From Reclinomonas americana ATCC 50394 (Eukaryota; Jakobida; Jakobea; Jakobida): DNA of 64,000 bases. Position 1 is the stretch's first letter. The number at the start of each line of letters is the position of its first letter. Under the pieces are notes generated by a model. It worked only from the letters and a program-made list of their open reading frames with translations. It ran no database searches and was not told the DNA's origin. The stretch covers positions 122,128 to 186,127 of the forward strand of contig PS015099.1 in NCBI GenBank assembly GCA_048213135.1, in the 5' to 3' direction. Positions 22,401-34,581 of the stretch are shown piece after piece. Both the position numbers and the translations under genes were made by a program.

Positions 22401-24350
22401 GGTCGGAAGTGGAACCACGCTGTGTCGGGGTGCTCCGAGGTGTCGAGTGTGCCCGTTTGATTGGATCTGTTGGCAAACAAGAGGAAGGGGGTGTGTCAGA
22501 AGGGGGGGGAGAGAGAAAAGTGCTCAAGGGTAATAACGCAACCCAAGGTGACCGTCAAGCTCCGCGGCACGTTGCCGGCGTTTGTGGAACTCTGCAATCG
22601 CCACTTTGACTTGCTGTGAAGAGAGGAAGGAGGTGAGTCCAAGAGAATGGGGGGAAAGAGGGGGAAAGAGGGGAAAGAGGGGGAAGAGGGGGAAAGAGGG
22701 GGAAGAGAGGGGGAAAGAGGGGGAAAGAGGGGGAATGGGGGGGAATGGGGGGGAATGGGGGGGGAATGGGGGGGGAATGGGGGGGGGAAGAGGGGGAAAG
22801 AGGGGGAAAGAGGGCGAAAGGGNNNNNNNNNNNNNNNNNNNNNNNNNNNNNNNNNNNNNNNNNNNNNNNNNNNNNNNNNNNNNNNNNNNNNNNNNNNNNN
22901 NNNNNNNNNNNNNNNNNNNNNNNNNNNNNNNNNNNNNNNNNNNNNNNNNNNNNNNNNNNNNNNNNNNNNNNNNNNNNNNNNNNNNNNNNNNNNNNNNNNN
23001 NNNNNNNNNNNNNNNNNNNNCTGCGACGAGGGACACGGTGAGAATGCCTGAATGCAGATAAAGAGAGAGACAGAGAAATGAGGAAGAGAAATAGAGGTCG
23101 AGAGAGGACAGAAGGTCATTCAATGAGCAAAGAGAAAGGAGAGAGAAGAAAGGGGCGGAGAAGGAACGGATAAACGACGCCGATATAGCGTGACTGGAAC
23201 CAGAGAGAGCAAGAGAAGCAACGGGGTGGAGCAAGGAGCATACAATGCCGATACGGTGTCATCGGAGCCAGCGGGGAAAAGAAAAGAACGGCTGCGAGCT
23301 GGACTGCGAGAGAAGAAAAGAGGGAAGGAAGGAGGGAAGAAAGAAAGAAAGAAAGAGAGATATATAGAAAGAGAGAGAAGGACGGGAATACAGCGTGACT
23401 GGAACGAGCGAGAGCAAGAGAAGAAGAATTGAGCTGCGAGCTGGCCTGAGAGAGAGTCGAAGTGTCACGCACTCCCTCCCCCTCTCCTCTCCTCTCCCCT
23501 CCCCTCTCCTCCCCCTCTTCCTTCCCTCTTATCACACAACTGCGGTGGCGGACTCATCGAGGCCGCCCGCGAGTGCCGACGGTTGCCCGGCGATCCACTC
23601 CCGTGATGCGGAGGCGTTCCCGCACCCGCTCCTCCTCGGTGCGGCGACGTGTGACCCGCCGATCCGCCGGCGCCCGAACCCGCGTGTGCACTCGAGGCAG
23701 CCAACGAGGCCGTATTCGCCGTGCGCCGCAACTTTTCCGAGTTGCGCGCCTCATCCTGCATTTGCCGGATCTTTTTCTCTGCGTCATGGTGATTGATTGA
23801 GACAGAGAGGGAGAGGGAGAGGGAGAGAGATTAGATAGGAGGGAAAGAGGGAGGAACAAGAAGCAGCATTGATCCAGTTGAAAGAGAGAAGAGAGAGAGA
23901 AGGAAACACACAAAGTGATGCATGCGGGCAAACCTTGAGCAAACTCATGCAGCTGCTCAACCTCGCGCTGGAACTGCACTCCGCGTCGAAAGCAATCGAC
24001 CTCCTGTACAACAACGACGTGAGCAACAAACAAGCTCTCTCTCTCTCTCCCTTATTCTTCTCTCATCGCAACATTCTCCGACGAGGCCGCCTCGAATGCT
24101 CCCTCAGTGAACAGCGTGTGAAACACCTCAATGCGCAGTCGATCCAGGTCAATCTGTGAGTGTGCTCTGTGTGTGTGAGCGAGCGCACACACTGCAAGCA
24201 AGCAACAACACAAACCTCCACAACGCCCGGTTCTCCGTGAGTCGAGTAGAGCGCCGAGCTGAGCATTGTTGCGCCATCCTCGTGCATTGGTGAGGGCATG
24301 GCGGTGGGCGTGCCCGCAGCAGACACCGCGGCGAGCGCGCGGACTGCCAT
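19477..24350 (-). CDS. Unrecognised helical / coiled-coil protein with an RPxSA motif
   Basis: ATG at 24350-24348, stop at 19477-19479. Exons: 24350-24216, 24153-24073, 24003-23934, 23778-23541, (possible exon in the 22823-23020 gap), 22613-22543, 22466-22235, 22161-22021, then blocks near 21960-21740 and 21670-21533, 21005-20803, two blocks in 20740-20470, one in 20400-20300, and three from about 20213 to 19477. The N-terminal part is short helices and a Gly/Ser/His-rich linker. A compact helical domain follows (LDAMRTNLCKNVRTQAELME, EEVPYLLRFIFDFL, SLRVAMLKHVFELLTGEK, LVMALEELFDEEVAFESLL). Later a basic stretch (NWELTRSGRLVPTMTDRYGM) and coiled coil (ARVDQEYSRVKQDIRKESQQ, HIESLKSQQRAIFASLRERQ) precede a low-complexity tail with RPISAS. 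No family recognised. It converges on the four-domain gene with 34 bp between stop codons and starts 160 bp downstream of NDC80. Confidence 0.65.
21006..21532 (-). repeat. Intron filled with diverged ~85-bp repeats
   Basis: On the plus strand the block GGAGAGAACG(T/C)G(G/A)(C/T)AT(C/T)GGAGAGAA recurs near 21093, 21170 and 21256, with a weaker copy near 21362, spaced about 80-105 bp. The whole intron is purine rich on that strand. It separates two coding blocks of the coiled-coil protein. Confidence 0.65.
22620..23460 (-). repeat. GGGGAAAGA / GGGGGGAAT purine tract with 198-N gap
   Basis: This intronic stretch contains about 200 bases of (GGGGAAAGA)n and (GGGGGAAT)n on the plus strand up to the N run 22823-23020. 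Beyond the gap are GAGAGAGA-rich diverged copies (CGTGACTGGAACCAGAGAGAGCAAGAG near 23188, similar near 23394). A coding exon may be hidden in the gap, because the phases of exons 23778-23541 and 22613-22543 do not match directly. Confidence 0.75.
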
Positions 24351-24510
24351 GTGTGTGTGCACAAACGACCAGACACATGTCGCATCGGCACATCATCACA
24401 CCTCCTCATTCATTGTGGATGCGCCTCCCATATTCACACCACCCTCCATCTCCATCAAAACAACAAAGCAGAACGATAACCAAAAACAAAAAGAGGCCGC
24501 GGTATTCGGA

Positions 24511-27210
24511 TTACGGATTCATCTTGCTGATTTCCGTGTGGACCTTGGTGTAGTAGGCCTCCAGCTCGCCGAGTTTTGAGTGCACGTACTCCTTGTGGTC
24601 GACAATCGAGGAGAAGGCCGGCAGCAGCATGTCGCGTACTTGCTGGCGCTCGGCGGCCAACTCCTCGGCCAGTTCCTCGTACCTGCGGTGGCGATGTGGT
24701 GGGGTTAGCATTTTTTTCCCGCAGGCGTTGGCCTCGGTGGACGCAACTGCTCCTCCAGCAAGCGGATTTGCATTTCGCTCTCCTCCACAGTCATGCCCGT
24801 GTTGGCCTCCATGGCGCGGATCTCGCTCCAGATCTCCGCCTCTTCTCGCTCGCCGTCGCGCACGCGCTGCTCCAGCAACTCCTTGTCGTGCTTGTACTGC
24901 TCCTCCAGCTGCGCAAGCGTCAGCTCCAGCTTGCGAACTTCGTCGCTACGCTCCTCCAGCTCCTCTTCCACGCGAGCCAGCTGCTCCCGCGCCTGCACCG
25001 CCTCCTGCTGCTTCCTGCGCGCCTTGTCCACGTACCGCTCGCGCACCGCCGTCAGCTTGGGTCGCAGTGTGCCCTTGAGATCGAGAGCCACCGGCTCCTG
25101 GAAACCCGTGGCGTCTCGGTTGACCGACACCTCAAACACACGACCACCAGCGTGCTTGGCCTGCTGGGGCACCAGCTTGAGACGAGCCGCAATGCTGTTG
25201 TAATCAAACACGCGCAGATCGAGCTGTGTGGGCGAGAGAGCGAGGCAGAGAGGAATGAGATGAGCTCCCGCAGGCTTGGATTGCGCAAGTGTACACACCT
25301 CGTCCATCAGCTTGCCGTACATGGATTCGGCCTCCCACAGCTCGCTTTCGATCTTGGCACGCTGCTGCATCAAGGTGTGCAACTTTTCGTCGAGTCGCGA
25401 CCGGTCGCGCGTCATGCGCTCCACATCCGCCGGGGTCAGCTCCTGGCGTGACAGTGCGTCCTGCAGCGACGCCTGCAACTGTCGCAACTCCTCCAGCTCG
25501 GTATCTACAGGAGGTGTGGAGTCAGTCGCGTGCTGCATCCGTGCAAAAGCACGGAGGGTGCGCGCAACTTGTTGTCGCCAGCGACTGTTGCTTCTCGGCC
25601 AGCTTCACCTCCAAATGCGCAATGTAGGCCGACGTCTTCTCCACCAGTTGCTCAAACTTGGCCACGTCGCGCCGTGCATCCTCTCGCTCCTTGCTGTATT
25701 GCAGCAGGAGCGACGGATTGTTTCGCATCTCCGTCAGTGCCTCAATCAGCTTCTCGCGCACCGTGTACAGCCTCTCCGTCTCCTCAATGACTCCGGCATT
25801 GCGCTCATCTGCGCCCAAATGATTTTCCGTTGAGTTCACGACACTGGTGGCGACGGCGACGACAAATTCATCGCGCAACTGATGCTCTCACACAGTCGCT
25901 GCTCGACATCTGAAAAATCGTCGGCTCCTGCCAAGAACTGATAGTAGGCGTCGCTGACGTACGCCAGCACGAGATCTTCATCGGCGGCCGGCGATGAGGC
26001 ACGGCGCTCCTCGTACTGTTGTTGGCATGCAGGTGCGTTGAGTGCGACAGCGAAAGAGGGGTGTCAGTCACATGCACTGCTTGTGCTACGCGCACACCTT
26101 CAACAATTCGATGAACCAGTTCAGGTATCCGAGAATGGTCGGCCACGTGTGCTGCGTGCCGACCGACTGCAGCTGTCGCTTGCTGACGGGGAAGGGGTAC
26201 TTGAGACGCGCAATAATCGCCGCAATGTCATCCTCCGCCTGCGATCGGGTGAGGAACCAGCCAATACAGAGAGAGGGGGGTGTGTGGAGAGAGGAGGCGC
26301 GCACCTTGCCAGAGTAAAAGTTGAATTGTGGGTCGAGCTGGCGCACGAGGAACAGGAAGATCGAGGTAAAGTCCTTCATCGACGGCGCAGTGAGACTCTT
26401 GGGTGAGATGGCTTCGGGGTAGCCGCGCTCGACCAGATACTCAATGAGGTTTCGCAGGCTCTGGGCAATGTAGCCGCGGTCGCCGAGAGGGCGTGGGTCC
26501 TTGCGACGCTGCAAGTGCTGCAGGTTGGATGGAGCTGCGGCTGCCGACGATGGGCTGTTGAGGGAGGAAGGAAGAGAGAGTGAATTGCACAATCGTGAGA
26601 TGATTTTGATGATGATGAAACAAACTTCAGAGTTGCACACTGATGCCATTAATCTCTCTCACTCTCAAGAGCACAAAAAGGAACGAGCTGCGAGGAGGCA
26701 CACACGCTCGCACGCACGCACGAAATCTACCACAGACGATCTCGCTCTGGACAGTGAACACGATCACACACTCTCTCTCCTCCAAGAAGACATTTTGGGT
26801 CCCTCTCACAGGCAGAGCCTCGCTTTCTCAGCCCCCCTCTCGAGGCGTACACACACACACAGACACACACACACAGACACACGCACACACACTCCAACGC
26901 CTGCGTCTGAATAACAATCACCCTCGTCTCACCGTCCACCACTGGCCGTCGACGCACGTCCACCGCCCAGCGAGCTGTTGCGAGCCGCGCCCATCTGGCC
27001 TGGTGCTGCCAGTGCGCCACCCATAGACGGTGCCATGCTGTGCCTCTCAGCACCCCCCTGCAACGACACTTTGCCGGGCACACCACCCGCAGAGTGTCGA
27101 GCGCCAGGGCCCAGCGATGCGCGACTGTTGAGTGCGCCCATGGACAGTGGGCCGAGGGTGCGCCGTTGTGCGGCACCACCGCTGCTGCCTTGACTGTTCT
27201 GCGATGCCAT
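24511..27210 (-). CDS. NDC80: Kinetochore protein NDC80 (HEC1)
   Basis: NDC80 is the microtubule-binding subunit of the outer-kinetochore NDC80 complex, paired with NUF2. Eight exons keep phase: 27210-26933, 26554-26305, 26238-26098, 26015-25880, 25808-25569, 25504-25299, 25223-24748, 24682-24511, giving 632 residues, close to the 642 of the human protein. The N-terminal 90 residues are a disordered, basic, Ser/Gly/Arg-rich tail, as expected for the Aurora-B-regulated tail. The calponin-homology head follows with KDPRPLGDRGY, APSMKDFTSIFLFLV, LKYPFPVSK and VGTQHTWPTILGYLNWFIEL. A loop segment (YQFLAGADDF) leads into long coiled coil interrupted by the expected beta-rich region (FDYNSIAARLKLVPQQAKH ... 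GFQEPVALDLKG). It is transcribed divergently from the LamG/FN3 gene, with 370 bp between the starts. Confidence 0.95.
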
Positions 27211-27580
27211 TCTCCTTCTCGCACAAACAATCAAACAACAAGACGCGTAACGGTCTTGAAATTTGCAGGCAAATTCGTCCCGCGCGTTTGTTCTTCGTCG
27301 CTAAAAAGTAACGGTCTCCGCGCAGAGTGAGAGGGAGTGAGTGAGTGCGCGCGTGTGGGGAAGAGCGATCGCGCACGTCAGTGCTCGATTCTACAAGAGG
27401 GTGCGTGGTTGTGTCCTGCGCTGTTTGTGTGTTGTTGCCTCGTTCTTTCCTCTTTGGCTCTGTGGGGAACTGTGTGTGTGTGTGTGTGTGTTTGGCGCAG
27501 TGCGTTTTCATCAGTTCATCTCTCCCTCGGCTCGCCACTCAATTTCTTGGCACAGATATCCTTTCGCGAGTGTCGTTCGT
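27211..27580. promoter_or_regulatory. Divergent intergenic region, NDC80 / LamG-FN3 gene
   Basis: These 370 bp separate the start codons of two genes reading away from each other, so both promoters must lie here. It holds a short (GT) run near 27474-27490 and several GCGC-rich words. I see no convincing TATA box and cannot define elements. Confidence 0.4.
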
Positions 27581-30500
27581 ATGGGCCGCTTCACGTGGGA
27601 AGGTGTGCTGGCCGTCGGCGCCCTGGCACTCTTTCTCGGCGTGTTCTTTGGCCTCCTCTTCCCCGATCTGAGAGTGCGCGACGACTATGAGAGGTGAGTG
27701 CAGGCCACTCACGCGCGCGCACACGCACACATTGTCATCATTTTTCTCATCGATGCGATGATGATGACGACACACAGCGCGGTGTGCGATAATTTCCGTA
27801 CAAACGTGGCACCGGACGTGTGCTGCGACACCTCGTGTGCCTCCAACACGTGCGAGTGCTGTTCGTTGCGTGGTTGGGAGAGGGAAGGGAGGGGTATAAG
27901 GAAAGGGTGGAGAGATGACGGGTGGAAAGGAGAGGGACATGCCCTAGAGTTGCAAGCAGCATTGTGGGTCGAGAGGAAGGAGAGGGAAAGTGAGTTGAAG
28001 TGTGAGCGGCAGAGGGTTAGGGAGAACAGCATGGGCATGTTGGAAGGGATCACATGTCCTTGAGTTGCAAGCAGCATTGTGGGTCGAGAGGAAGGAGAGG
28101 GAAAGTGAGTTGAAGTGTGAGCGGCAGAGGGTTAGGGAGAACAGCATGGGCATGTTGGAAGGGATCACGTGCGCTGGGAGAGGATATAAAGACATAGGCA
28201 CTGTAGCAAAGCTTGTTGAGGTGCGACGATTCTCTGGATTGGAGAGGAGCGCGCTATAGTTGAGCTTCGTGAGCTGCAAGAAACTTTGTACGTCGAAAGA
28301 GTGGTGTGTGCGAGAGAGGGGTAGGGAGTATGTAAAGGCAGAGGCAGCGCTAACTGTAGCAAAGCTTGTTGAGGTGCACGACGCTCCGTATATCAGAGAG
28401 AAAGAGAGAATGAATGACCGCACATGAACAGAGGCCTCTTGAGCTGCAAGCGCCTGTGTGGGTCGACCCCGTGATCTGTGTGTGCGAGCAGGAGGAGACA
28501 AGGAGTGAATGTCAGGGAAAGTGACGAAGTTCATGTGTGTGCACGTGTGTGCCAGAGGGCAGCAATCTGTAGCAGGAGTATGTTTGTGTGTTGTGAGAGA
28601 GATACTTTTCGACGAGCGTGACAGAGAGAAGATGTGAAGAGAGATCGCAGGGGTGCAAGTGAGCGAAGAGACCAAGAGCGCGTCCACTTTGCCTCATTCT
28701 CTCGTCCCCTTTCCCCCCCCTTCGCAGCCTATCCATGCCCATCTGCGACTCGTTTGTCCNNNNNNNNNNNNNNNNNNNNNNNNNNNNNNNNNNNNNNNNN
28801 NNNNNNNNNNNNNNNNNNNNNNNNNNNNNNNNNNNNNNNNNNNNNNNNNNNNNNNNNNNNNNNNNNNNNNNNNNNNNNNNNNNNNNNNNNNNNNNNNNNN
28901 NNNNNNNNNNNNNNNNNNNNNNNNNNNNNNNNNNNNNNNNNNNNNNNNNNNNNNNNNNNNNNNNNNNNNNNNNNNNNNNNNNNNNNNNNNNNNNNNNNNN
29001 NNNNNNNNNNNNNNNNNNNNNNNNNNNNNNNNNNNNNNNNNNNNNNNNNNNNNNNNNNNNNNNNNNNNNNNNNNNNNNNNNNNNNNNNNNNNNNNNNNNN
29101 NNNNNNNNNNNNNNNNNNNNNNNNNNNNNNNNNNNNNNNNNNNNNNNNNNNNNNNNNNNNNNNNNNNNNNNNNNNNNNNNNNNNNNNNNNNNNNNNNTTT
29201 TTTCATCACAATCTGCACAATATCGCACGCCCCCCTGCCTTGTTTCTGTTCGCGTGTCCGCCCGTAGCTCCTGCCATTTGTTTCTGTTGCTTTTCCTTGT
29301 TGCATGCTTGTTCGTTTGCTAGCCTCAGTACTGCGCGTCTTCTTTACTTGATCTTGTCATTGTTCTCCACATTGCTTGATTTCACGAGCATGTTTCGTCT
29401 CTCTGCCGTCCCTATTTCCGCTTTCTGTCGCACTTGATAATCTCGAGGCATCCTTTCTCTGTAGTGCGTTGTCTCAATCATTCTGCTTGCGTCTTCATTC
29501 GCTGATGCGCCCCCCCTCCCCACCGATCCAGGCATCGTCAACGAGACCGTGGGTATTGCGCTGACGTTCGTCGCCTGCGGCCTCATTGCGGTTTGCCTAC
29601 CGGTGACCCTTTGGCTGTGCTTGCCGTCTGTGCTGCTGCTCTTGTCCGTCATTTTTGTGTTCTCGGTGCCGACGGTGGCGTTTGTTCCGGTGGTGGCGGC
29701 AGGTGACTTTTCCGCATTGTGCGCCTAATGGCACATTTTTTCGTCTCATCCTTGCTTTTTCCATCGCAGCCTGGGTGCGTGGCGTCAATGCTCGCATTTT
29801 GTTGTCATTGGTGATTGGTGTACCAGCCTTCACTCTGGCGTCGGCCATGGTTGCTTTTTGCATCCGACGGAAACGTGAGCCGCAAGGCACAGTGCTTCGC
29901 TGGCTGCTCGGTCTCGCTCGCTGGGAGTCGCGAGCGTTTCCACCGCTCTACTCGGCCGGCTACAATTCCGCCGCCAAGTATCACGAAACTGTCACATTCC
30001 TCGTTTTTCGCATGTGCATCACGGCCGCTGTGTGTGTGGTGAGCAGGCATGTCAACTGTAGCGATTCTTCAGCGGTGAACTCACCGTCATTTTTCGCTCG
30101 CCAGGGTGGTGGCCTAATCATTCTCCTCACCGTTGGCGATCACGCGCACAACGCCGGTTGGGCGGGAGCAGCAGCCTACGTGATGGTGGGAGTCGGCACC
30201 GTGGCATTCTATGCCGCGCGTAAGCGATTCCACAATCTGCATCTATTCGTTCCGTTTTGCATGACGGGTTCAGCTGTCCACCGTCGACAACGACGTTGCT
30301 CACCGCTAATCTCTCTCTCTCTCTCTCTCTTGCAGTGCGCGGTGACTGGCTGGCTGGCGGGGACGGCGTTTTTGTGCGTCGGCTTGTGGGTGGAGGCTAC
30401 TTTTGTGGCGCAGTGCCGAGCGGTCGTCAACGCAAGTGGCGCGTGTGCCAATTATGACCAGCTGCAGCATTTTGCATTCCTCGCTCTTGGCTTGGCGTCA

Positions 30501-31489
30501 CTCGACATTATCATCCTGGTACGTCACGGTCTCGCGTTGCCTCCCGTGGTTGGCAGACTGCACAGTGTGTATCATGTGCACGCGAGCACAAGCACGGAGA
30601 TACATGCACGCAGAGGCACACACACACACACACGCCGGTACACACATTCACAGAGTTTGATCCGACCATCACGAGAACACGCACATTCGATCACGACTGC
30701 CGTCAAGTGCACACCATCATGTTGTCAGGATGGCAGATGCATGCGCTCGATCCTCGTTACCATCACACAAGCATAGCACAGGCTGACTATAAATCCGCAG
30801 TTCTACATGTTTGTCACGGCATTTTCCTTTTGGTCGGCGAGCACCGCGATTCCGGGAGACGAAGACGAGTCGCTTCTCGGTCGGCGAGATGCGCAACAGC
30901 GCGCACGTTGCGTCGACTGGATGCGATGCTGGCCATCTCGCTCGTGCTCGCCGTCGTATTCAACGCAGAATTTTGTGAGCAGGATCGTGCGCTCTGGAGG
31001 TCAAGGCCGGTAGCCGATTGGAGACCGTTTTCATGGATCGACATGATGTGTTCCAAAACGGGGTCACGCTGGAGGTGAGGGATCAGAGGAACTCTTGTAG
31101 AGGCATAGGAGGAGGAGGAGGAGGCATAGGAGCAGTAAGAAAGAGTGCTATGTTCGACGGTTGAGACATTCGTTGTCCTTTTGCACTTGCTCACGGACGT
31201 GGTGTGTAACAGTGGTGGACCTGCATGAACGATCGCAGTCGCGTCGATCGAGTTCGTAAGTACGATGTCGAGGAGAGTGGAGGCATGGGTTTGGCAAGGT
31301 TTGTGAAGAGAGAGGGAGAGGGAGGGAGGGAGAGAGATGAAGGGAAAGAGAGGGAGGGAGACGGAGATGAAGGGAACGAGGGGGAGAGAGAAAGGGGCAA
31401 AGCGATTGCTGTCTGTCTGTCTATCTGTCTGTCTGTCTGTCTGACTGTCTGTCTGTCTGTCTGTGTGCATGTGAGATTATTTGTCTTGG

Positions 31490-31532
<43 letters not shown>

Positions 31533-31621
31533 GTGCCTCTATCTGTCTATGTGTGTGTGCGTTAAATGTGAGCCTTCTTTCTCTTTGTTTCTAAGTCTAT
31601 CTGTCTGTCTTTCTGTCTATG

Positions 31622-31674
<53 letters not shown>

Positions 31675-34581
31675 TTCTGTATGTCTGTTTGTGTGCCTCT
31701 TTCTGTCTGTTTGCCTGTCTCGATCTCTCCCTCCCTCCCTCCCTCCCTCTCTGTATGTGTGTATGTGTGTGGGTGTGTCTGTCTGTCTGTCTGTCTGTCT
31801 GTATGTAGTCTGTTTGTGTGTCTCTTTCTGTCTATTTGTGTGTGTGCGTTAAATGTGAATCTTCCCTCTCTGTTGTGTTTGNNNNNNNNNNNNNNNNNNN
31901 NNNNNNNNNNNNNNNNNNNNNNNNNNNNNNNNNNNNNNNNNNNNNNNNNNNNNNNNNNNNNNNNNNNNNNNNNNNNNNNNNNNNNNNNNNNNNNNNNNNN
32001 NNNNNNNNNNNNNNNNNNNNNNNNNNNNNNNNNNNNNNNNNNNNNNNNNNNNNNNNNNNNNNNNNNNNNNNNNNNNNNNNNNNNNNNNNNNNNNNNNNNN
32101 NNNNNNNNNNNNNNNNNNNNNNNNNNNNNNNNNNNNNNNNNNNNNNNNNNNNNNNNNNNNNNNNNNNNNNNNNNNNNNNNNNNNNNNNNNNNNNNNNNNN
32201 NNNNNNNNNNNNNNNNNNNNNNNNNNNNNNNNNNNNNNNNNNNNNNNNNNNNNNNNNNNNNNNNNNNNNNNNNNNNNNNNNNNNNNNNNNNNNNNNNNNN
32301 NNNNNNNNNNNNNNNNNNNNNNNNNNNNNNNNNNNNNNNNNNNNNNNNNNNNNNNNNNNNNNNNNNNNNNNNNNNNNNNNNNNNNNNNNNNNNNNNNNNN
32401 NNNNNNNNNNNNNNNNNNNNNNNNNNNNNNNNNNNNNNNNNNNNNNNNNNNNNNNNNNNNNNNNNNNNNNNNNNNNNNNNNNNNNNNNNNNNNNNNNNNN
32501 NNNNNNNNNNNNNNNNNNNNNNNNNNNNNNNNNNNNNNNNNNNNNNNNNNNNNNNNNNNNNNNNNNNNNNNNNNNNNNNNNNNNNNNNNNNNNNNNNNNN
32601 NNNNNNNNNNNNNNNNNNNNNNNNNNNNNNNNNNNNNNNNNNNNNNNNNNNNNNNNNNNNNNNNNNNNNNNNNNNNNNNNNNNNNNNNNNNNNNNNNNNN
32701 NNNNNNNNNNNNNNNNNNNNNNNNNNNNNNNNNNNNNNNNNNNNNNNNNNNNNNNNNNNNCTCTCCCTCTCCCTCTCCCTCTCCCTCTCCCTCTCCCTCT
32801 CCCTCTCCTCTCCTCTCCTCTCCCCTTCACCCCTTCTCCCTCTTCCCTCTCCCTCTCCCTCTCCCTCTTTCACCCCTCATTCCACGCCCTCTCACTTGCT
32901 GCGTGTTGCCTGCTGTAGCCCGCCCGCACCCACCTTGCTCGACGTGGAACTGGCTGACGATGATGGCAATCGTTTCCTCTCACTGCGCGTCGATGTCGAT
33001 GGTCGCATGCGCTGTGCAGCGCATCGTGTAGGCGGCAAGCAAGCTGCCGACGACCAAGATGACACGCTGGTGGTCACTCACCATTCCGCATTTGTTGTGG
33101 GCGAGGTTTGGCGATCATCCTCTCATCTGTTGTATGTGTGTGTGCGCGCGCGCTGTTTATGTCGTCACCTCGTTACAGTGGAAGCACATTGCCGTGACGC
33201 TCTCAAGACAATCGCTGGCGCTTTACGTCAATGGCCAGTTGGTGCCTGGACAGGGCGACCGATACGTGCAAGAGTTGCGTCTCTGCCAAATTTTTCCTTA
33301 TCGTATGTGGCTTCTTACCTCTCACACCCGCCGCAGTCCGCAGCAGCTAAACATCTTCTCTGAGCTGGTGCGTTCACGTGAGCCGAAGCTGGCCTTCGCT
33401 TCCGGTCTTGCGGATGTGCTCTTGTGCGAAATCCGGGTGTGGAACACGGCTCGTTCGTTTGCGGCGATTCAGGACTACTTCAACTGCGCGTTGCGCGCGT
33501 GCCACCAAAAGGCCAATGATGTGGTGTCGGCGGTGGCCGATTCTCTGGTTCTGTGGTTTGAGTTCAACACCAACCTGGCGCCGCGCTACCTCGAATCGGC
33601 CTCGTCACGTGGTCACGTGTTTGAAGTGCTTGGAGAGTCGTCGTCGCTTGTGACGAAGACCACGCTCACGCAGCAGGAGCGAACGGACCCGCAGTTGGAT
33701 GCTGCTGCGGCCCGGCGACTCTACGATGCGTTTGGTGAGATACGCACGTCACTCCTCTCTCTGTGGCTCCGATTTTCACTTGCAGTATCCACGCGACATG
33801 TCTCTTCTCTCCCATCGCCTTCCCCGCCGCGTCGCCACTCACACCCCCCTTCCCCGCTTCACCGCAGTTCCTGGCCCTGTGCCACTTCTCAGCATTCGCG
33901 CCGTGCAAGATGGCTTTGCGGTGGTAAGCTTTGTTTTCTGCACCGCAGTGCCATGTGTCATTGTTATTCTCACGCTCGTCTTGTTTTCTTGTCTCTGCAG
34001 CGGTGGATGCCATACGAGTTCAACGTCCCCATCACCAGCTACCTCATCATGTACGAGGAAAAGGACAAGGTGGACTCGGATCCCGGCCACGAGTACTTGC
34101 CAAAGAAGGATGCCACCCATGTGGCGCGAGCGGATCTGGCCTGTGACGAGTGGAACGAGGCCGGTGAAGGCGCTTCAGCCAGCGTGCTGCTGCGACAGCA
34201 GCAGGAGCCCGTGGAGTACACGGCACGCGGGCTGCGACCGGACACCGACTACCTGGTGTGGGTGGCCGCAGCGCAGACCACACGGTATGGGCCGTGCTCG
34301 GCGCCTGCATCGGTGTGCACATTGCAGTCGTCGTCGTCGACTACAACTACCCGGTCCCACAGCAGCAAGCGAGGGGGCCACGGCCACCGCCTCCGAGCTA
34401 CGAAGACTCTCTCTCTCTGTTGCGCATATTTTTGGTGCTTTGTTCTCGCGTCATCTGCGGTGGCTGTCTGACGTTGCGTTTGTGTGGTAGTATACCGGCT
34501 CGCGTTGGGCGGGACGGAGAGGATGCAAATGGAACTGTGCAGCCAGCTGCCAGGCCGCCACCGTCGTACTCCGAGGTGTGA
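27581..34581 (+). CDS. Multi-span membrane protein with LamG-like and FN3 domains and PPxY tail
   Basis: ATG 27581. The first exons (27581-27693, 27778-27864) encode a hydrophobic segment (VLAVGALALFLGVFFGLLF) and a cysteine-rich block (CCDTSCASNTCECC). After a long intron, exons from about 29535 to 30520 encode at least five hydrophobic segments (for example LWLCLPSVLLLLSVIFVFSV, TGWLAGTAFLCVGLWVEATF), then FYMFVTAFSFW and EVKAGSRLETVF near 30799-31074. From about 32923 an extracellular-type region begins: a LamG-like jelly roll (WKHIAVTLSRQSLALYVNGQ; exons 33179-33273 and 33337-33734) and an FN3 domain (33868-33923, 34001-about 34320; SYLIMYEEK ... GLRPDTDYLVWVAAA). The tail (about 34340-34581) has PPPPSYED and the C-terminal PPPSYSEV. 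Splicing near 30196-30335, 31075-32922 and 34290-34340 could not be phased, so two genes or missing exons remain possible. Confidence 0.55.
27865..29530 (+). other. Long intron with tandem repeats and 438-N gap
   Basis: Between the second exon and the exon starting near 29535 of the membrane/LamG gene, I see repeats (described separately), GA-rich sequence and the N run 28760-29197. The stretch 29198-29530 is T/C-rich and free of clear exons. Confidence 0.6.
27947..28176 (+). repeat. Two near-perfect 115-bp tandem copies
   Basis: GAGTTGCAAGCAGCATTG starts at 27947 and again at 28062, and the full 115 bp between them is repeated almost without change through GGAAGGGATCAC. Diverged relatives follow: GTAGCAAAGCTTGTTGAGGTGC occurs at 28203 and 28356. 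Confidence 0.9.
31075..32922 (+). repeat. CTGT tetranucleotide and CTCCCT tracts with 879-N gap
   Basis: From about 31408 to 31860 the plus strand is built from CTGT units with a few interruptions (two diverged copies of a roughly 280-bp block ending in GCGTTAAATGTGA, at about 31560 and 31847). The N run 31882-32760 follows, then (CTCCCT)n to about 32880. The whole stretch behaves as one intron of the LamG/FN3 gene; no exon is visible. Confidence 0.8.

Noticed and set aside
29535-30780. A single unspliced 373-codon gene at 29655-30776
   Set aside because: Parts of this frame are intron sequence (for example the CT run before 30336 and the CACACA stretch near 30620); membrane exons belong to the larger spliced gene.
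31225-33363. A 712-codon open frame across the CTGT tract and the 879-N gap
   Set aside because: Most of it is N or tetranucleotide repeat (Cys/Leu/Ser/Val strings). Only its last part overlaps the true LamG exon.
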